A DNA stretch of 64,000 nt from Glossina fuscipes (GCF_014805625.2 NW_024003752.1:578784-642783); one strand, 5' to 3'; shown: positions 11,248 to 23,952, counted from the first letter of the stretch. A program made the numbers and translations. Notes: generated from the sequence alone by a model not told the origin.

Positions 11248-12489
11248 CTATCAAATACAAAAAGAAATTCAAATTAAGGTACAACGACTCACATATCTTT
11301 AAGGATTGTAGATTTGGTCCCAACAAATTATTTATAATTATTACTTTGCTTAATACGTTTAAGCAACTACTTACTGTATAAGTACCCAAGAATGTTTTTG
11401 TATTTGTCTGCAACTACGCAGTAGGTCCAGTTGACAATAATGTTGATAATTTCTTCATGAAAAGATAATGAAAAAGTGTTCTCCGTTGAGTCAGTATGCG
11501 TACCTTTACGTAACCTTATGAATACTTCATCTAACGTGCTGGACCGAATATTGCTGCCTATATGAAAAAGGTATGACTGAAGGCTTTCCAAGTGGTCCGT
11601 GTCAAGGAAATATATGAAGTTGAAGAACTATTTTCATATAATGCGATCTATATATTCTTTTGTTTATTTGACGAATTTTTCTGCTTCACCCCTATGTGGT
11701 CAAAGTAATACAATAGGTACAATATAATGAAACGGGTACAAATACCTACAGAGTGTCGACGTTGAACTTAAAATTTACTGGGAAAAAGGAGAGAGAAGAA
11801 ACAAGCATAGTGCCTGCCGCCATGTGCTTCAGACACAGCTAAGTTCCAGTTCAAGACAATCCTGTGCGTGATGGTCTAACAGTCTCCCTTCCTCTTGAAC
11901 AGGATTTATTATATTATATTAAGGAAGATCTAGTATATTCAAGAAGGAACCCAAAGTGATGTAATATTAGTCCCTGCCAGTGTTGTTCCTCCCTTAGGCA
12001 TAGCTCAAGTGCTTCAAACTTAACGAAGAGAGTTCTACAGATGGAGGATTAATAGTCTCTGTCACCCAGTATTTTCTTTCATAAAAGATAAATTTGTCCT
12101 ACGTCGTACTACTAAAAAAAACCGAGTTTTATTTTGTACTTACCTTGGTGACCGCTGAGGCGCGAATACAGAACGATCAATACTTGGGCTGGCCTTTTGT
12201 ACGTTTTCACTGGGGTGCTTCTTTGGTTTTCGCACTGCGTATTATTGTATACTAAGTTAATCTTGGCGTGGGGGCACTTGAAAAGAATAAATACGCTATA
12301 CAATAGTATTAGTATGTGAAATGTGTATAACTTTGTTCGTTTGACATAACATCAACGATCGATTAGCAAAAGCAAAGACTCGTTAATGTGCGAGCTATTT
12401 AGTATGTTAAGTGTTTGCGTCCATTTTAGTCACTTCTTCACTTGAAAAGGTAATTTATTGGGAAAAATTGATACTACGTAATTTAATCG
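11248..12489. other. Putative ci upstream intron / spacer
   Basis: Would be intronic if an upstream ci exon exists to the right. Open frames at 11225-11591 and 12112-12303 (minus) have no recognisable family and are not called. Confidence 0.4.
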
Positions 12490-13045
12490 AATTATTTTCC
12501 ACCATTTTCTACAACTTTTTCCAACCTTTCTGACAACGTGTCGATACCGCGTCAAAAGAACTTATATTGGCTTGGAAGCGATCCAATCAACGATCCATTT
12601 CACTCCTTAACTTTGCGAAACCACGTGCCAGCCTGAACAAGTGGTAAACCGGAGGCGCCATGTCTGATAAGGAAGGTAGTTGTTGCAGAAATTCCCATTC
12701 GAGCTGCAACAATGTATCATTCAAAGCTCTTGCAACACGTTTGGTAGTAATGTTAGCCGCTATTGTGGGATTTTTTTCAATAATACTTCGTTTAGTTTGT
12801 TAAATTAACCACAACAGACATTTTCAGTGACAGTTGTAATTGAATTTAGGAACTCCTAACCGATTACAGCTTGCTGATCCCATTATGTGCAAAGCAAAAC
12901 GTTAAGGCTGTGTATATTCCGCTTCGGTGTCGAAGTGGATGGCTTTCCTGGACAAACTTATGACTACTTGCGCTTAGGACTGTCGCAGTAGATCCACTTT
13001 CCATCGCCAGTCACAATACGCTACCAACAACTACTTTTGTTTTAC
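12490..13045 (-). pseudogene. mariner-family transposase relic
   Basis: Minus-strand reading shows RIVTGDGKWIYCDSPKRK near 13030 (mariner: IVTGDEKW), later LEWEFLQQLPSLSDMAPP with VYHLFR near 12650 (mariner: YSPDLAPSDYHLF), and finally MDRWIASK and KVGKSCRKWW near 12590-12490. These are in family order but in shifting frames with stops, and the segment holding the second catalytic Asp is degraded. Terminal inverted repeats were not identified. Confidence 0.8.
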
Positions 13046-13139
13046 CTGCAAGCAATGAAACTGCTATATAAAAACGGTTCGAAGTAGCCTTTTCAGTCAT
13101 TTGGTTCATTTGAATCTGCATAGCACCCGTGGGGAAGAC

Positions 13140-13480
13140 ACCACAAAATGAAGGCATTTTTAAGTACTGGTATGGATAAGCTAAATCGGAATCACACAAT
13201 AGAAAAATTTCTTGGGAAGTATTCAACGAAGACACGTGGGGTTTCAATATCATCATTAGAGTCGGAGCCGTTAATAGATATATAGGAGATATAAATGGAG
13301 ATTCTTCTTTTAGAATTAACAAATTTATAGAAAGTTTAGCATTAACAAGAATTTATGTTTTAGTAACTGAAGATGTCTGCAATAACTTTGGTGGTTGAGG
13401 TAATTAAGTCCACGCCTTGCTGGAGAAGAGACGAAATAATCGTAAGAGTAGCCAGTTTTCATATATATTTGAAACCTTTG
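13140..13480 (-). pseudogene. LINE family 1 fragment (copy 2)
   Basis: The reverse complement aligns well with positions about 52650-52960 of the LINE at 52-54.7 kb: the stretch around CCTCAACCACCA, then TTTGTTAATTCTAAAAGA and the following Ser/Asp-rich segment. It is a 5'- and 3'-truncated piece of the region before the reverse transcriptase, adjacent to the mariner relic. Confidence 0.75.
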
Positions 13481-15558
13481 CTGCTTCTGTTATATAGAAT
13501 TTAAATACTTTGTTGAATTACAGCAGGCAAGCGTTTTGAAGGAGCGGATGTTCCTTCGGAAGGGATGCAGAAATGGGTAGGTTTAATACATTATATAACG
13601 AGTGCACTAGAATTTCAATATTTCCAAAAAAAATATCGAGCATAGTGTGTGAAAGATAAGAATGTAGCAATAAAATATCGGCTTTAATAAATTCATCTTA
13701 TGTATTTGAGAAAGTGGAATTTGATATTTATTATCGTATAAGATGCCCGGTACCGATAGAAATATTGAGTTCTACGGCAGTACTGCTGCCAAAGAGACAA
13801 GACGCGTACTAAGATCATTACAGAGAGCAGAGTGAGAGGTAGAGAAATTTGTGATGAAAAAAAAGGGGCAGTGACTTTGCTTCCTTATGTCCAATGGTGC
13901 TCTGCAAATACATCGGAAAAGCTAGGAGAGTGGGGAATTTTTGCTTATATTTTTTTGAGATTTGGACTAAATCTAACTATCTAGAGGAGAATTCCTTACT
14001 TTACTAATAGGAGTAGTGCTCGATTTATTAGTTTTCTCGTGACAGAAATGTTGGTATTATTTGAACACAATATGGACGGGTAAATGCGAACCCGGAGGTG
14101 AAGAACCGTAAGCTACGCGACAGGTTGGTCTTTCATATGTTTGGGGAAAAACTAAATGCTGTAAATAGCGAAACTCATCGGACATTGTTTTAATTTTTTT
14201 CAACCAACGCCTTATTTTAAAAACTCGTTATGTAAAAAAATAATGTAGTTTTTAGAATTTCGCAACGAAAATCACTTAGTAAAAGTAATTCGGCATCCTA
14301 AATGGGTTCGAAAACTTCTGATTGGGGAGCGAATATCTTGCTCGCCATGCCGTATACCATCTGGCTCTCTATATGGGAAAAAGCACTAGTCTTCAATACT
14401 TCTTGATGAAAATTCGTTCACAATAATAATTTGATATAAAAATTAATCTATCCGATTTTGGACCACATATTTTATGTATCCCACACAATATTGACCACCA
14501 TCAATACCAAATAAGCCTTAACAAGTCAAGAAGGTTTAAAGTTTTACGTTTCATAACCATTGTGGATGACATAGGTATATTTTTTGGTCACACACTATAT
14601 AAGGGCTCGAATCAATTTTTTGGCTTGTTATGGCGGAAGCAAGCGCAAAATAGTAAAATTTTTCATAAGCACAGTAATTTTGCCGAAGTTGGATCATCTT
14701 ATTTAATGTTTTGAGCATCCTCCTATATGAGAGCTTTTATAACAATTATGCATTTACATAAAAATAATTTATAAAGTTTGGTGTATTATTAAGAAACTGA
14801 GTCAATGGCTGTATTAGGGGAAGTGGTGTAGGCCGTCTAATGGTCAACCTTACCCGATAATAGCATTCTCAATTGCTTTATTAAAATTAATTTGCTTAAG
14901 AATCGCGATTTAATACGATGTTAAACGGATTACAACTCATTCTCCTTTCTATCCTAATATTGCAGAGTCCGTAAATAATTCGTCTTAATGTAACCTTTCT
15001 GGAATAAAACTAAGGTTTAACTTTAAGGTTCATTTTGACATCATGGCTGCCCGCAAATTTAAAGATAATTATTTTTTTGGTGTCAATAATTAATTCAAAA
15101 TAAATTACAACCAGTACAGTAGGTAACGGTGCACAATTAAAAACCGTATACCGCCCTACACGAATTCATATAATGGTTTTCCTTGGGCCAAATACGTCAT
15201 TATAACAAATTTTATCGATATATATCGAAAATTCCAGGATGTAGCTACGACAAAACAAAACAAGACGGCCAAATGTACAGACGAACTTACTCAAAGTTAG
15301 AAAAATTTTTTGGAAATACAATTGGAACTAAAAAATGAAAGTTGAAACTTCGAAACAGATATAGTAGCTCACCGCACTAAGATTAAGTCTAAAAATGGCG
15401 AGGTGCTGTTGCTGAATTTTTATAAAAGTTCACGTCTGGCACTTCAATTTTTTTTTATAAAACTGCACTTATTTCATCAATAACATGATTATAGTTGGTT
15501 TCAAGGTTAATTTCAAGGTCAACTTAGCATTTGTGATTTATTGGAATAAATCAATAAC
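13481..15558. other. Unassigned AT-rich region
   Basis: No recognised gene or element over about 2 kb. It ends at the (TTA)n tail of the I-clade LINE. Confidence 0.4.
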
Positions 15559-15673
15559 TTATTATTATTATTATTATTTTAATTTTAGACTAATGAAATG
15601 AATTCTTAGACTAAAAAAAAGACATTGAGCACTAGCAACACAGGCTATCGGCTCTAATTTAAATAAATGGATA

Positions 15674-17212
15674 TTAGATAGTGAACTTAGTAGTATTAAA
15701 AAAGTAATATATTGAATTGATATTCTGTTCTGAAGCTGATTGTAGAATGTTCAAAGGGTTAATCGTTCCAAATGCAATACTTCTAGCCGAGGAAAAGTTG
15801 AGGCAATCGCAGAGAATGTGCTTTATAGTAAGAGTTTGTCCACAACAGCAGATTGGGGGAGAAGACTTCTTCAGGATCCATTGGTGAGTTGCAATTGTAT
15901 GACCAAGGCGAATTCTCGAAAATGTTTGGATCTTGGTTTTCTCAACGTTTGTTGGATATAAAGGTGGAGTTAATTGAGGGTTAATGCAAGAGTAGTGTTG
16001 ATAATGGTATTGTAAATTTCCTTCTGCAATTTTCTCTTTAACTTTTCTTCCAATGTATCTTTGAAGATCCAACTTTTCCATGACATCACCCATAATTAGA
16101 CGAGCAAAAGCAGCATACTTTGCCGCTCGATCAGCCTGCTCATTTCCCAGTAAACCGATGTGACTTGGTACCCATAACATTTTAATTTTTCCGTCGGGTG
16201 TAGTAATTATATTCCTTAATTTGTTGATGGTGCTCCATCTCGAAGTCGAAGGATTCCGAACAGCTTGTAATACAGACAAACTGTCGGTAACAATAGCGGT
16301 TTTGAGTTTGTTTTTATGGGCAAGGTTGGCAGCGTGAAGGATAGCTCTGGCTTCCGTTGTGAAAGTTGAGGTACTTTCGTAAAATATGTGGTTGAGAAGA
16401 ACCCGTCCTGTAGCATCTACCACCGCACAAGCAGGAGGCACACCAGCAGATTTTGAGCCGTCTGTGTACAAAAGATTCCAACCAGTACTGTCCAAAAGTT
16501 GGGTTTTTTCAGCTATTAGATTCCTGAAGCCGTAATTTGGAGTATCTTCTTTCTTGTGCATAGACAGTGAGATGTCAAAAGAGCAGTCTTTCAAAATCCA
16601 GGGAGGTGTAACACCAAAAGAGCGGGAAATTTTTAAGGGAATGTTCAATTCCTTTGCGATGCACAAACAATGGTCCATTGCAGATGGTGACTTTGGAATT
16701 TTCTTCGCAATAATAATCTTTCTTACGTCATCACCGAGAATGGATTTGTTTGAATTAAGAAGCTTAGGGACTATTTTAGCTTTTAACTCATACAGTCTAT
16801 TTTCTAAAGTTGGGAGACCAGTTTCAATTATAATACTATTTATGGGCGTCGTCCGAAAAGCATAACAACTTGTTCTAACGGCTTGGTGATAGACCGGTTT
16901 AAGGATGTTGATATTATATTTGCAGCTATTGCCATAAATTATCAAAGCATAGTCAATCTTGCTTAACACAAGCATTTTGGTAAGATAAGCAATAGTGTTA
17001 ATATGCGCATGGCTTCTCCAAGCAACGTACTGTATGAAATTTACCCTTGTTAAAAGGGAGTTTTTTAACCGAAAGCAGTGTGCTTTCCAACGATAATTGT
17101 TTGAAAACGTGAGCCCGAGAACATGGAGCGTCTGCACATTTAGTACTGGTAAGTCGTTAATATGCATCAGTAGGTTTCCTGCATCGCACATTTGTTTTCG
17201 ACAAATGTGCAT
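15674..17212 (-). pseudogene. I-clade ORF2, C-terminal part with RNase H
   Basis: 512-residue open frame forming the end of ORF2. The first part is the thumb/connection region. Then comes the RNase H domain with its acidic residues visible: LLYTDGSKS (Asp), TFTTEARAIL (Glu), IVTDSLSVLQA (Asp) and the MLWVPSHIGLLGNEQADRAA block. A C-terminal Cys/His stretch (ICCCGQTLTIKHILCDC) follows, as in other I-clade and R1-type ORF2 proteins. It is separated from the reverse transcriptase frame by a shift at 17212-17219. RNase H would remove RNA from the RNA-DNA hybrid during target-primed reverse transcription. Confidence 0.88.
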
Positions 17213-17218
17213 TTTTTT

Positions 17219-18733
17219 TTATTTTTGTATAGAGATTGTAGCTCCTGACGAGTTTGCCCATGTGGAGATCTCACATGCAATAGATTCGAGGATGTTGATT
17301 GCTTTCGTGTTGTCTTTTTCTTTTGTAAAAATGTATACATCGTCCGCGTAGAGACAATGTTCCACTCTTGGTACACGGCAAAGAATTTTGCTAATTTCGT
17401 TGAAAGCGATCTGGAAAAGCGTGACAGAGAGAGGAGATCCTTGCGGAATGCCATTCATTAGCGGAAAGGAATCAGAAAGATGATTGTTGATTCTAACTTT
17501 GAACCGCCGATGCGACATGAATGATTTGATGTAGTTGAAGAATTTGGGTCCAACATTCCATGATTTCAAGAGTCTTAAGATAACAAATGCTTTTTCGAAA
17601 TCAATTGAGAGAATTGTTACGTGATTTCGCTCGGAAATTGCTTTGCTTGTGAAATAATCAATATGTAACAGAGCGTCGATGCACCCTCTACCCCGCTTGA
17701 AACCAACTTGTTGCTTTGTTATCAGGTTCTTGGATTCAAGAAACCAAGATAATATAGATGCCATAATCTTCTCTAATACCTTAGAGAGGCAAGGTAAAAG
17801 AGAAATTGGGCGATAATCTGATGCGATGGAGACATTTTTTGACTTTGGAATTGGAACAACTGTTGCCAGTTTCCACATGTAGGGTATATGGCCAGTCATA
17901 AATACCGTATTATATAGGTCCAGTAATTTCTTTTTACTAGACTTAGACATAGCACTGATCATTTGGTATGAGATGCGGTCTAGACCAGGTGTCTTCCCCT
18001 TCAAATTGGAGAGACAACTTCCAAGTTCTGAGGTAGATACGCAATTTTCCAGGAACATGGCACATCTATCGATATTATTTGGAGGAGATATTGGAGTCCT
18101 TTTATTTTCAATGAAAGCAATGGAGAAGTTGCTGTCAGAGGAGTATTCGCACCACATTTTTCCAAAGTAATTAGAAATCTCATCTGCGTCAGTTAAAGTT
18201 CCATTGGGAGTGCAGATGGCAGAAATTTCGTTCAGGTTTGAAGTCCCATTAAGTCTGTTGATTTTGTTCCAGACAACTTTCATTGATGTATTTCTGTGAA
18301 TTCGTCTCGAGAAAAGTTCGAAACTAAGTGCCTTTGATTTCCGTAATTCCTTCCTGAATAGAGCATTGGCCTTTTTGTATAATAACAAGTGATTTTGATC
18401 AGGACATCTCTTAAAGCGGTGCCATAGATCCATTTTATTTTTCCTCAAAAACGAAAGCGTGTTGTTCCACCAAGGAACCCTAGCTCGTTTAAAAGTGGTG
18501 TTGGATTGAGGAATAGAAAGATGAGCAGCCGTGCGAATCGCTTTAGACATAATAGTAGCATCATGGTTGCAGTTTCCGTTAAATGGCTTTGAATTCAAAA
18601 ATGACTCCACTTGTTTGGAGTAATTGATCCAATCCGCTTTATCTAGGAGGAATTTGGCCTGTTTTGCTGGAGTAGCAGAGGACGTTGAAAGTTTAAAATC
18701 GAATTGGAAAGTGATCACTATTATGTAGATCAT
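17219..18733 (-). pseudogene. I-clade ORF2, reverse transcriptase part
   Basis: 504-residue frame with the reverse transcriptase of the I-clade LINE. Visible motifs: KTPGLDRISYQMI, DYRPISLLPCLSKVLEK, GFKRGRGCIDALL, SIDFEKAF, MNGIPQGSPLSVTLF and the active site LYADDVYIF. After SIDFEKAF the sequence jumps straight to VILRLLKSW. A handful of residues, including the catalytic Asp normally following the AF of motif A, are missing. That in-frame deletion together with the shift at the 3' end would inactivate the enzyme. Confidence 0.88.
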
Positions 18734-18919
18734 CAGAAATAGACCAGGACACCAAAGGAAGAAGTGATGGAGAGCAACATGTTAAATCAATATGTGAAAA
18801 AGTATGATGAGTTGAGAAGTGCGTTGGTTTTCCATCATTTAAAACGCAAAGGTTGCTTTGAAAAAAGGCCTTTTAAAAAACAGTACCGCGGGTGTTGTTC
18901 ACTGTTGAGCCCCAGATGG

Positions 18920-19355
18920 TATTTCAGCTGTTGAAATCGCCGCATATAATTAATGGGGGGGAAAGTACGGAGAATAAACTGTAGAGTTCTTGCTGAGAAA
19001 ACGATTGCGAAGGTGGAATATAGAGCGAAAGCACTGTAAATTTTATATTTAACATTATTTGTATCGCTACGGCTTGTATATTTGAGCTTAAATTTATACG
19101 TTTGTGAGGTATACTTGATTTTATAAAAACACCTACTCCTTGTTTGGAATATGAGTTTTGATCAGCATTCGTGAAGTATCCAGTATATGATTTGGGTGGA
19201 ATAGGATTAAAAGAGCTTCTACAATGGGTTTCTTGAAGCGATAAAAAGGTTGGATTAAAATCACTTATGAGTGTACGGAGTTCATCAAAATTATTAATAA
19301 GTCCCTTAATGTTCCATTGTAGAATTTTAAAAACTTTATTTAATTGTAATGACAT
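18920..19355 (-). pseudogene. I-clade ORF2, endonuclease part
   Basis: The start of ORF2: MSLQLNKVFKILQWNIKGL, then FLSLQETHC (catalytic Glu) and IICGDFNS, the signature motifs of APE-type endonucleases that nick the target DNA. A TGA at 18921-18923 interrupts right after GDFNS. The frame continues beyond it (NTIWGS) and then shifts before 18733. ORF2 starts 21 bases downstream of the ORF1 stop, the close spacing usual for such elements. Confidence 0.88.
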
Positions 19356-19376
19356 GTAAGCAGAGTGGAGGGAGGG

Positions 19377-20861
19377 TTAAGTTGACATGTGAGCGTCTCC
19401 GTCGAGAAGGTCGCTATAGGAATTTTTCGTGAATGATTTATTCTTACCAGCAGAATAATCTGTATTTAGGTGATTTGGTGCATTTGAAGCGCAACGGGTT
19501 GGCGCACGTGAATAATTTGAAATTGAAGGTTGATTAATGGATGAAAGAATGGGTTCATTAACACTTGTGATTTGTTGAGTAAAGTTGATAGCTGGAGATT
19601 CTGGAGAATTTGGTATATTAGATTTTAGCATATGTATTGTTGTTTTGATATTTTCAATATTTGCAGTTGCTTTGGTTTTTGAAGGTTGATTAATGGATGA
19701 AAGAATGGATTCAATACCACTTGTGATTTGTTGAGTAAAGTTGAGAGCTGGAGATTCTGGAGAATTTGGTATATTAGATTTTAGCATATGTGTTGTTGTT
19801 TTGATATTTTCAATATATGCAGTTGCTTTGGTTTTTTCAATATTATCTTTGGCAAGTGATGTAACTGGTTTCGCAATATAATTTTTGGTTAATGGTGGAA
19901 CAGGTTTTTCATTGGAAGCAGTTGCAGTTAAAGTCTTACTAGGCTCGATTTGCGAGGCAACAGCAGCATAGGTATTACTTGTGCCAATTCCATGGGCTAC
20001 AGATGGATTTCTTTCCCGGTATGTGCGTCGACCTTCGCCCATGCTACAGTAATTTTCTGTTTTGATGTTTAATATTTCGCGCATCTGTACAAAACGTGGG
20101 CATTGTTTGTCTAACGCTGAGTGTTGATCATTGCAATTTATGCAGAAACTACGGGTACAGCTTTCAGTATGTGGAGGATGACCACAGTTAGCAAAAGATG
20201 CAGCATTAGTGCATCTTTTTGCCGTATGAACCAGGCGTTGGCAATTTTTACACCACATAGGATTTGGAATGTATAGTTCTACTTTACATTTATACCACGC
20301 CACATCAACTGTTCGCGGTAATCGGTAGCGATCAAAAGTTAAAATAATCCTTCCTGTAGGAGAGCGTATTTTTCCGTCATCATTTAGTTTAGTGAATTTA
20401 TATATTTCAGTCACTCCTTGATTGCCCATTTCGCGAACAATTTCATCTTCCGGCACATGCTTTAAGCAAGGGGCATAAATTACGCCTCGAACTGAGTTAA
20501 GTTTCTCATGTAGTTTAGCTGAAACAGCACATAGATTAGCTAAAGATTTAGCCTTTATGAGCTTTTCGGTTGCGCGCGGGTTCCCAGCGAGGACCAGTAA
20601 ATTCCCATCGCGTAGAATCGAGATGGAGTCGATGTATGTTGTAATGCTATCTAGAGCTTTTTTTATAGCAAACGGGCTAATTTGGGAAATTGTTATTCGA
20701 GCTTTGGTTGAAGAAATAACAATATATTTTTTATCAATAGGGGTTATATCGGTGATTGGCAACAACGGAAAATCGGAATTTTTACTTTTTTTTCTTTGGG
20801 GGGATGTATCACTTAATAGATGAAATCTATTCGAGTTTTTGTCTGGCGGCCCCGGGGCCAT
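19377..20861 (-). CDS. I-clade ORF1 (nucleic-acid-binding, CCHC knuckles)
   Basis: Intact 494-residue ORF1 starting MAPGPPDKNS at 20861. The middle has a region like the RNA-binding ORF1 domains of I elements. It is followed by three CCHC-like knuckles (WCKNCQRLVHTAKRC, FANCGHPPHTESC, FCINCNDQHSALDKQC). The protein would coat element RNA and form the ribonucleoprotein particle. The C-terminal third contains two nearly identical 52-residue repeats (DNA period 156 bp, starting about 19528 and 19684) with the block HMLKSNIPNSPESPA. This is the only long undamaged frame of the element. Confidence 0.88.
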   Translation of the reverse strand: MAPGPPDKNSNRFHLLSDTSPQRKKSKNSDFPLLPITDITPIDKKYIVISSTKARITISQISPFAIKKALDSITTYIDSISILRDGNLLVLAGNPRATEKLIKAKSLANLCAVSAKLHEKLNSVRGVIYAPCLKHVPEDEIVREMGNQGVTEIYKFTKLNDDGKIRSPTGRIILTFDRYRLPRTVDVAWYKCKVELYIPNPMWCKNCQRLVHTAKRCTNAASFANCGHPPHTESCTRSFCINCNDQHSALDKQCPRFVQMREILNIKTENYCSMGEGRRTYRERNPSVAHGIGTSNTYAAVASQIEPSKTLTATASNEKPVPPLTKNYIAKPVTSLAKDNIEKTKATAYIENIKTTTHMLKSNIPNSPESPALNFTQQITSGIESILSSINQPSKTKATANIENIKTTIHMLKSNIPNSPESPAINFTQQITSVNEPILSSINQPSISNYSRAPTRCASNAPNHLNTDYSAGKNKSFTKNSYSDLLDGDAHMST

Positions 20862-20935
20862 TATGCCTTATTGTTGTCTATTGCTTATTATTTTTGAAAT
20901 AACCACTCACTTCAAAAGGTTTGGGACACTACTGA

Positions 20936-23350
20936 ATAAAAAGTCAGATGTTTTTAATTTTTTTTTTTTTTTTAATGTATTTAAAGGAAAACACGTACGA
21001 TATCCGAGATGAACACTTTTCGCAATAAACACACAGAAAGTTCAATCGATTATAATAAGTTTGAGAACTTTTAAAAATGTATAACGCAATAAAGAAATTA
21101 AATTGCGTCAATAACTTAACATAATCTCGAGGAAATGAATTTAATGAAAGTCGGGCATGTTGCACTATCTTATTGAAACCACGCATCTATCGTATATAAA
21201 TGCCAACATTTTCAGAAAAGAGCCATTCAATTACACCTCCAAGCCGCAGATCGTAGCAAACTCCTCAGCGTGCTCATAAATAGGGCGCACATTTTCTTTA
21301 CCTTCAAAGCGAAGTTTTTGCTTTACGAAGCCAGCTAAGCAGAAATAAGCTTCTTTCCCATAGGTGATTTTTTATGATATAATGGACCTACTTCAAAGTT
21401 GCTATAAAGCCTAATTTGCAAAGTTTCTATACAGTAAAAGCTCGAGTTGTTTCGATTTTTGAGTCAAATGAATTTATCTTCTCACACAATGCCACAAGAA
21501 AATCCAAGTTCTTGAGAACGATGTTTTCGACCTGTATCCATACTTCGTGTCACAGAATCGCTATTTTTGGTACTACGTTCACAGTTTTGATAAGCTGAAT
21601 TCTTAACATCACAAACACTACAGTTGGCCCGAATAGATCCATTCATTTTTTATGTACTCTAACGACTTTCTGTGCACTGTGCAACTTTTTTTTTCTTTTT
21701 TTGAGAGACTGAAAACAACAAAAATATGGACCGGGACGTGTATATAAAATATAAAACATTAATTTGAGTTAATTCAAGTGTGTGAGGTACACACACTACT
21801 TACACTAATTTTTGTCTTCATGTTTGTAGAAAATACCGAATATCCTTCCGTATTGAAAAACCAGGCAACTATTATCTCTTTTTTCTCATTTCTCACCTAT
21901 ACACTATTACCTTTTCATGCAAAACAGCAACCGTTTTGCAACCTAGCGACTTATTATCTATTTTTTTTTAGATTTTTAGGTTAGATGATCCGATCCGTAA
22001 GGACTATTTTATTTTGGTTTATTATACACCTGATCCTAATTCTACTAAATTTGCGATGCAATTTCAATAATGAAGTTTTCAATGCTCAGCAGACTCCAAG
22101 TTAGAAAAATTAATACGCAAAAATTGGGGCATGATGCACTTATATAGGAAATCTTGTTCAATCATAACGACCTTCCGATTAATGCAGCTTGAATCATTGA
22201 TAATCATTTTCTATTAGTAGTGTAAAGTGATAATTTAATACCTAGCACTGTACAAGTCCGCTCAGACGTGGCCCGAGTCCACGTTACCAGAAATTTGTTT
22301 ACGAAAGAGCGTCGCCACCTTCGCTGGTACCGTTTCGTCACTTTGAACACAATTGAAACACTATTCGCCATTGAAAAAGTAAGCCGAATTTATTCGCGTA
22401 ATATAACAATGAATGCTCTTACATGCGATATATAACCCCGCTGTCAGAGAAAACCACTCTCATCTGTAGTGATCTCGCTCCTTTTCACTCTCCTATTCTT
22501 TTCCTGTTACTCTCTCACAGTACAGCCGACGGTGATTGCAGGGGAAGAAACACAAATGGGCATCACTGTCGGAGCACGGAGAAAAATTTCTGTTCTTTTT
22601 TCGTTTTTATTAGCGTCAAGCGTTAATAAAAATAAGACGCTTATGCTAGAAATGAAGCTGAGCGATCTCAATCCTGCATGATTTCCCATGATATTTATAT
22701 TATGCCAGCCACGGTTGCTGGTTGGTGCATAGTGTCGTAATATTCTGGTACACATGTTGGAGTGTATTTCTACCCACTGTGGTTAAACCATATTATTTAA
22801 GTTAGATGCCTAGTCATCCTTACCTATGCTTATTCTATAGCACAACGGAATATTAATGATTACTCTATTAATCACACCACTTTACAACTTGCTTTACAAC
22901 TCATCGATCCACTATTCCTAAAAAGCTTCGCTCTTGCTGATTTGGCAACCAGCTCTATAAAAGGTCCCGTTTAATCCTTTATTCAATTAAAAGGCTGTCT
23001 GTATATTACAACAAAGCAACACAAATGAACTACATGGTTCAAACATATAGTCATGTTTTATACGCATATGTGTGCTTGATGCGTCATGCATACTTATGAT
23101 GAATAGATGGGTATACATGTTTACACATTTCGTAACTAGCATTAGCAAACTAATTATGTATAAATAATAAAACATATTGTAGCCGCTATTTTATAAAATA
23201 TATTGTATTACAATTACACAACACACTTTGTATGTATATTTTTTGCCTATATTTCTAAACATATCTGGATGTAAAAATTTTTTATATATATAATTATCAA
23301 TATTACAATCTTGCATTGCCTTGATAAACATGTTGACACATCTACTATCA
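20936..23350. other. Unassigned region
   Basis: Contains poly-A/T runs and no recognised element. One short coding-like frame on the minus strand at 21231-21375 is listed separately. The plus/minus frames at 22.4-22.8 kb have no recognisable similarity. Confidence 0.4.
21231..21375 (-). other. Short protein-like frame, possible gene fragment
   Basis: Minus-strand frame reading KITYGKEAYFCLAGFVKQ.. continuing KLRFEGKENVRPIYEH and AEEFATICGLEV before a stop at 21231-21233. The even use of charged and aromatic residues and absence of low complexity look like a real protein C-terminus, unlike surrounding frames. There is no ATG; an in-frame stop lies just upstream. I do not recognise the family. 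It could be a captured terminal exon of a host gene or part of an unrecognised transposon. Confidence 0.35.
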
Positions 23351-23952
23351 AGTAAGACATCATAGGCATATGCTTAAGAACCAAGTACTCTCTATATCTA
23401 TTTGTGCTGCTTGCAAGCGAAATCATCTACCGAAGCGTTCACTTCTTTATTAATAAGTTAAGGCTTTTCTCAGTAGTTCTTCTTGTTAATTAGGGATTAA
23501 CAGTCACATATCGTAATATGTTTACGTTGTTGCCGACATATAGTTCCCCTTTATATGTATATTAATATATATCAACTATAAGTAGCACATATAATATGCA
23601 TAGGCGCATAACCAACAGTCTTTTAGTTTCTACTTATTATGTCATCCACGAGATCATATGCCTAACGTTTACTTGTGGATACACATTCTGATATATTACA
23701 TTGATAGGCATATACATAACGAGCTACTATTCTCTGGATTTATTTATACTTCTTACCTAAAAGCTCACTTCTTTGTTAATAAATTACGTCTAATCTATTG
23801 AACTTATTAATTAGGGAATAACGAACACATATCGTAATATATTAACGTTGTAAGCGATCAATACTTTCTATGTATGTATGTTCATATATATTCAACTATA
23901 AGTAAGATACATATTATGGATAGGCGCATACCCAACGGTTTTGTGGTTTATA

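Larger units (their letters stand above)
15559..20935 (-). mobile_element. Nearly full-length I-clade LINE (copy 1)
   Basis: Non-LTR retrotransposon on the minus strand. In order it has a 5' leader (20935-20862), ORF1 with CCHC knuckles, ORF2 with endonuclease, reverse transcriptase and RNase H, and a 3' tail of repeated TAA (seen as TTATTATTA at 15559-15581). The (TAA)n tail and the RNase H domain are hallmarks of the I clade (I factor). The length of about 5.4 kb is normal. ORF2 carries a nonsense codon, frameshifts and a short deletion, so this copy cannot move by itself. The 5' limit is set by comparison with the second copy at 48.1-49.2 kb. I could not find a convincing target-site duplication. 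Confidence 0.9.

Noticed and set aside
11225..11591. Additional ci N-terminal exon
   Set aside because: The frames do not resemble the expected MDAYALPTYFPLA start of Ci.
15559..20935. Target-site duplication for the I element (GAATAAA-like flanks)
   Set aside because: The flanks share only a short AT-rich string, not better than chance in this background.
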